Shown piece after piece: positions 63,480 to 64,000 of a stretch of DNA of 64,000 nucleotides. Within the stretch, counting starts at the first letter, position 1. Each line of letters opens with the position of its first letter. A program made the translations under genes and the position numbers. The stretch is from Acanthornis magna. Taxonomy: Eukaryota > Chordata > Aves > Passeriformes > Acanthizidae. Below the pieces are notes generated by a model, which was not told where the DNA came from, did not search any database, and saw nothing but the letters and a program-made list of their open reading frames with translations. The stretch lies in NCBI GenBank assembly GCA_036785705.1, contig JAWUZG010000357.1, positions 1 through 64,000 on the forward strand, given 5' to 3'.

Positions 63480-64000
63480 CCCAAAATTACAGGGTTATGT
63501 ATTTGGGTTTTTGGGGAGGTTTGGGGGGTTTTGGGGTCTGGGGGTTCCATAATTGGGGTTTTTGGGGGGTTTTAAAGGGGGATTTTGGGGTCTCAGGGTT
63601 CCATAATTGGGGGTTTTTTAAAGGGGGATTTTGGGGTCTCAGGGGTTCTGTAAAAGGGTTTTTTTGGGGGGAGGTTTAAGGAGGATTTTGGGGTCTCAGG
63701 TTTCCGTAACTGGGTTTTTATTGGGGTTTTTAAAGGGGGGGTTTGGGGTCTGAAGGGTTCTGTAATTAGGGTTTTTTAAAGGGTGGTTTTGGGGGTCTTG
63801 GGGTTCCACATTTGGCGTTTTTTTGGGGGAGGTCCTGGGGGTCTCGGGCTTCCATAATTGGGATTTTTTGGGGGGAACCCTGGGGGGTTTTGGGTCGTGG
63901 GGTGTCCCAGGGGTTTTGGGGTCTCGGGGCTCCATAATTGGAGTTTCTTTGGGGGGAGTGCGGGGGCATTTTGGGGTCTTGGAGTTCTGTAATTGGGGTT
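63480..64000. repeat. GGGGTCTCGGGGTTCCATAATTGGGG minisatellite
   Basis: Units of 50-65 bp (GGTCTCAGGGTTCCATAATTGGGG, TTTTTAAAGGGGGATTTTGG) run to the window edge. This is FOXH1 upstream intron DNA; no exon is seen. Confidence 0.87.

Overview
The window is vertebrate nuclear DNA and almost certainly comes from a bird. Coding sequence is split into short exons with GT-AG introns. The gene set matches human 8q24.3 (RECQL4, GPT, PPP1R16A, FOXH1), and nearly every intron and spacer is filled with its own G/C-rich minisatellite. That texture is typical of small avian microchromosomes. No transposon, rRNA, tRNA, CRISPR array or bacterial-type operon was recognised.

Layout. 1-13357 (+): the last 11 coding exons of RECQL4, with AATAAA at 13443. 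13.5-16.0 kb: A-rich and CTTCCC-type minisatellites, the latter flipping strand at about 15.03 kb. 16121-16777 (+): pieces of an F-type (fucolectin-like) lectin domain, possibly a broken gene. 16787-28378 (-) and 28762-35375 (+): two head-to-head alanine-aminotransferase-like genes, both with open reading frames, forming the arms of a large inverted duplication. They share 383 bp of 5' spacer. Both keep the Schiff-base lysine but have lost other PLP and substrate residues. 35877-44664 (-): a complete, canonical GPT gene. 48837-55498 (-): complete PPP1R16A (MYPT3), with a CpG-rich promoter-like region at 57.4-57.7 kb. 60542-62632 (-): the last two coding exons of FOXH1; its first exon lies outside the window.

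How the genes relate. RECQL4 is a RecQ helicase, GPT interconverts alanine/2-oxoglutarate and pyruvate/glutamate, PPP1R16A is a membrane-targeted PP1 subunit, and FOXH1 is the nodal/activin SMAD partner. They are neighbours by conserved synteny, not by shared pathway. MFSD3, which lies between GPT and RECQL4 in human, was not found; the inverted ALT-like pair and the lectin-like exons occupy that interval.

Most notable: (1) the palindromic pair of probable ALT pseudoenzymes, whose exons alternate between near-identity and strong divergence, as expected from patchy gene conversion; (2) the F-type lectin remnant; (3) tandem copies of an exon's 5' part with its splice acceptor in the upstream introns of both PPP1R16A and FOXH1; (4) a 60-bp coding minisatellite in FOXH1; (5) a possible dual start in GPT giving an arginine-rich presequence. 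Exon borders were set by hand from reading frame, homology and GT/AG sites, so they should be good to the base for most exons. Repeat borders are approximate.
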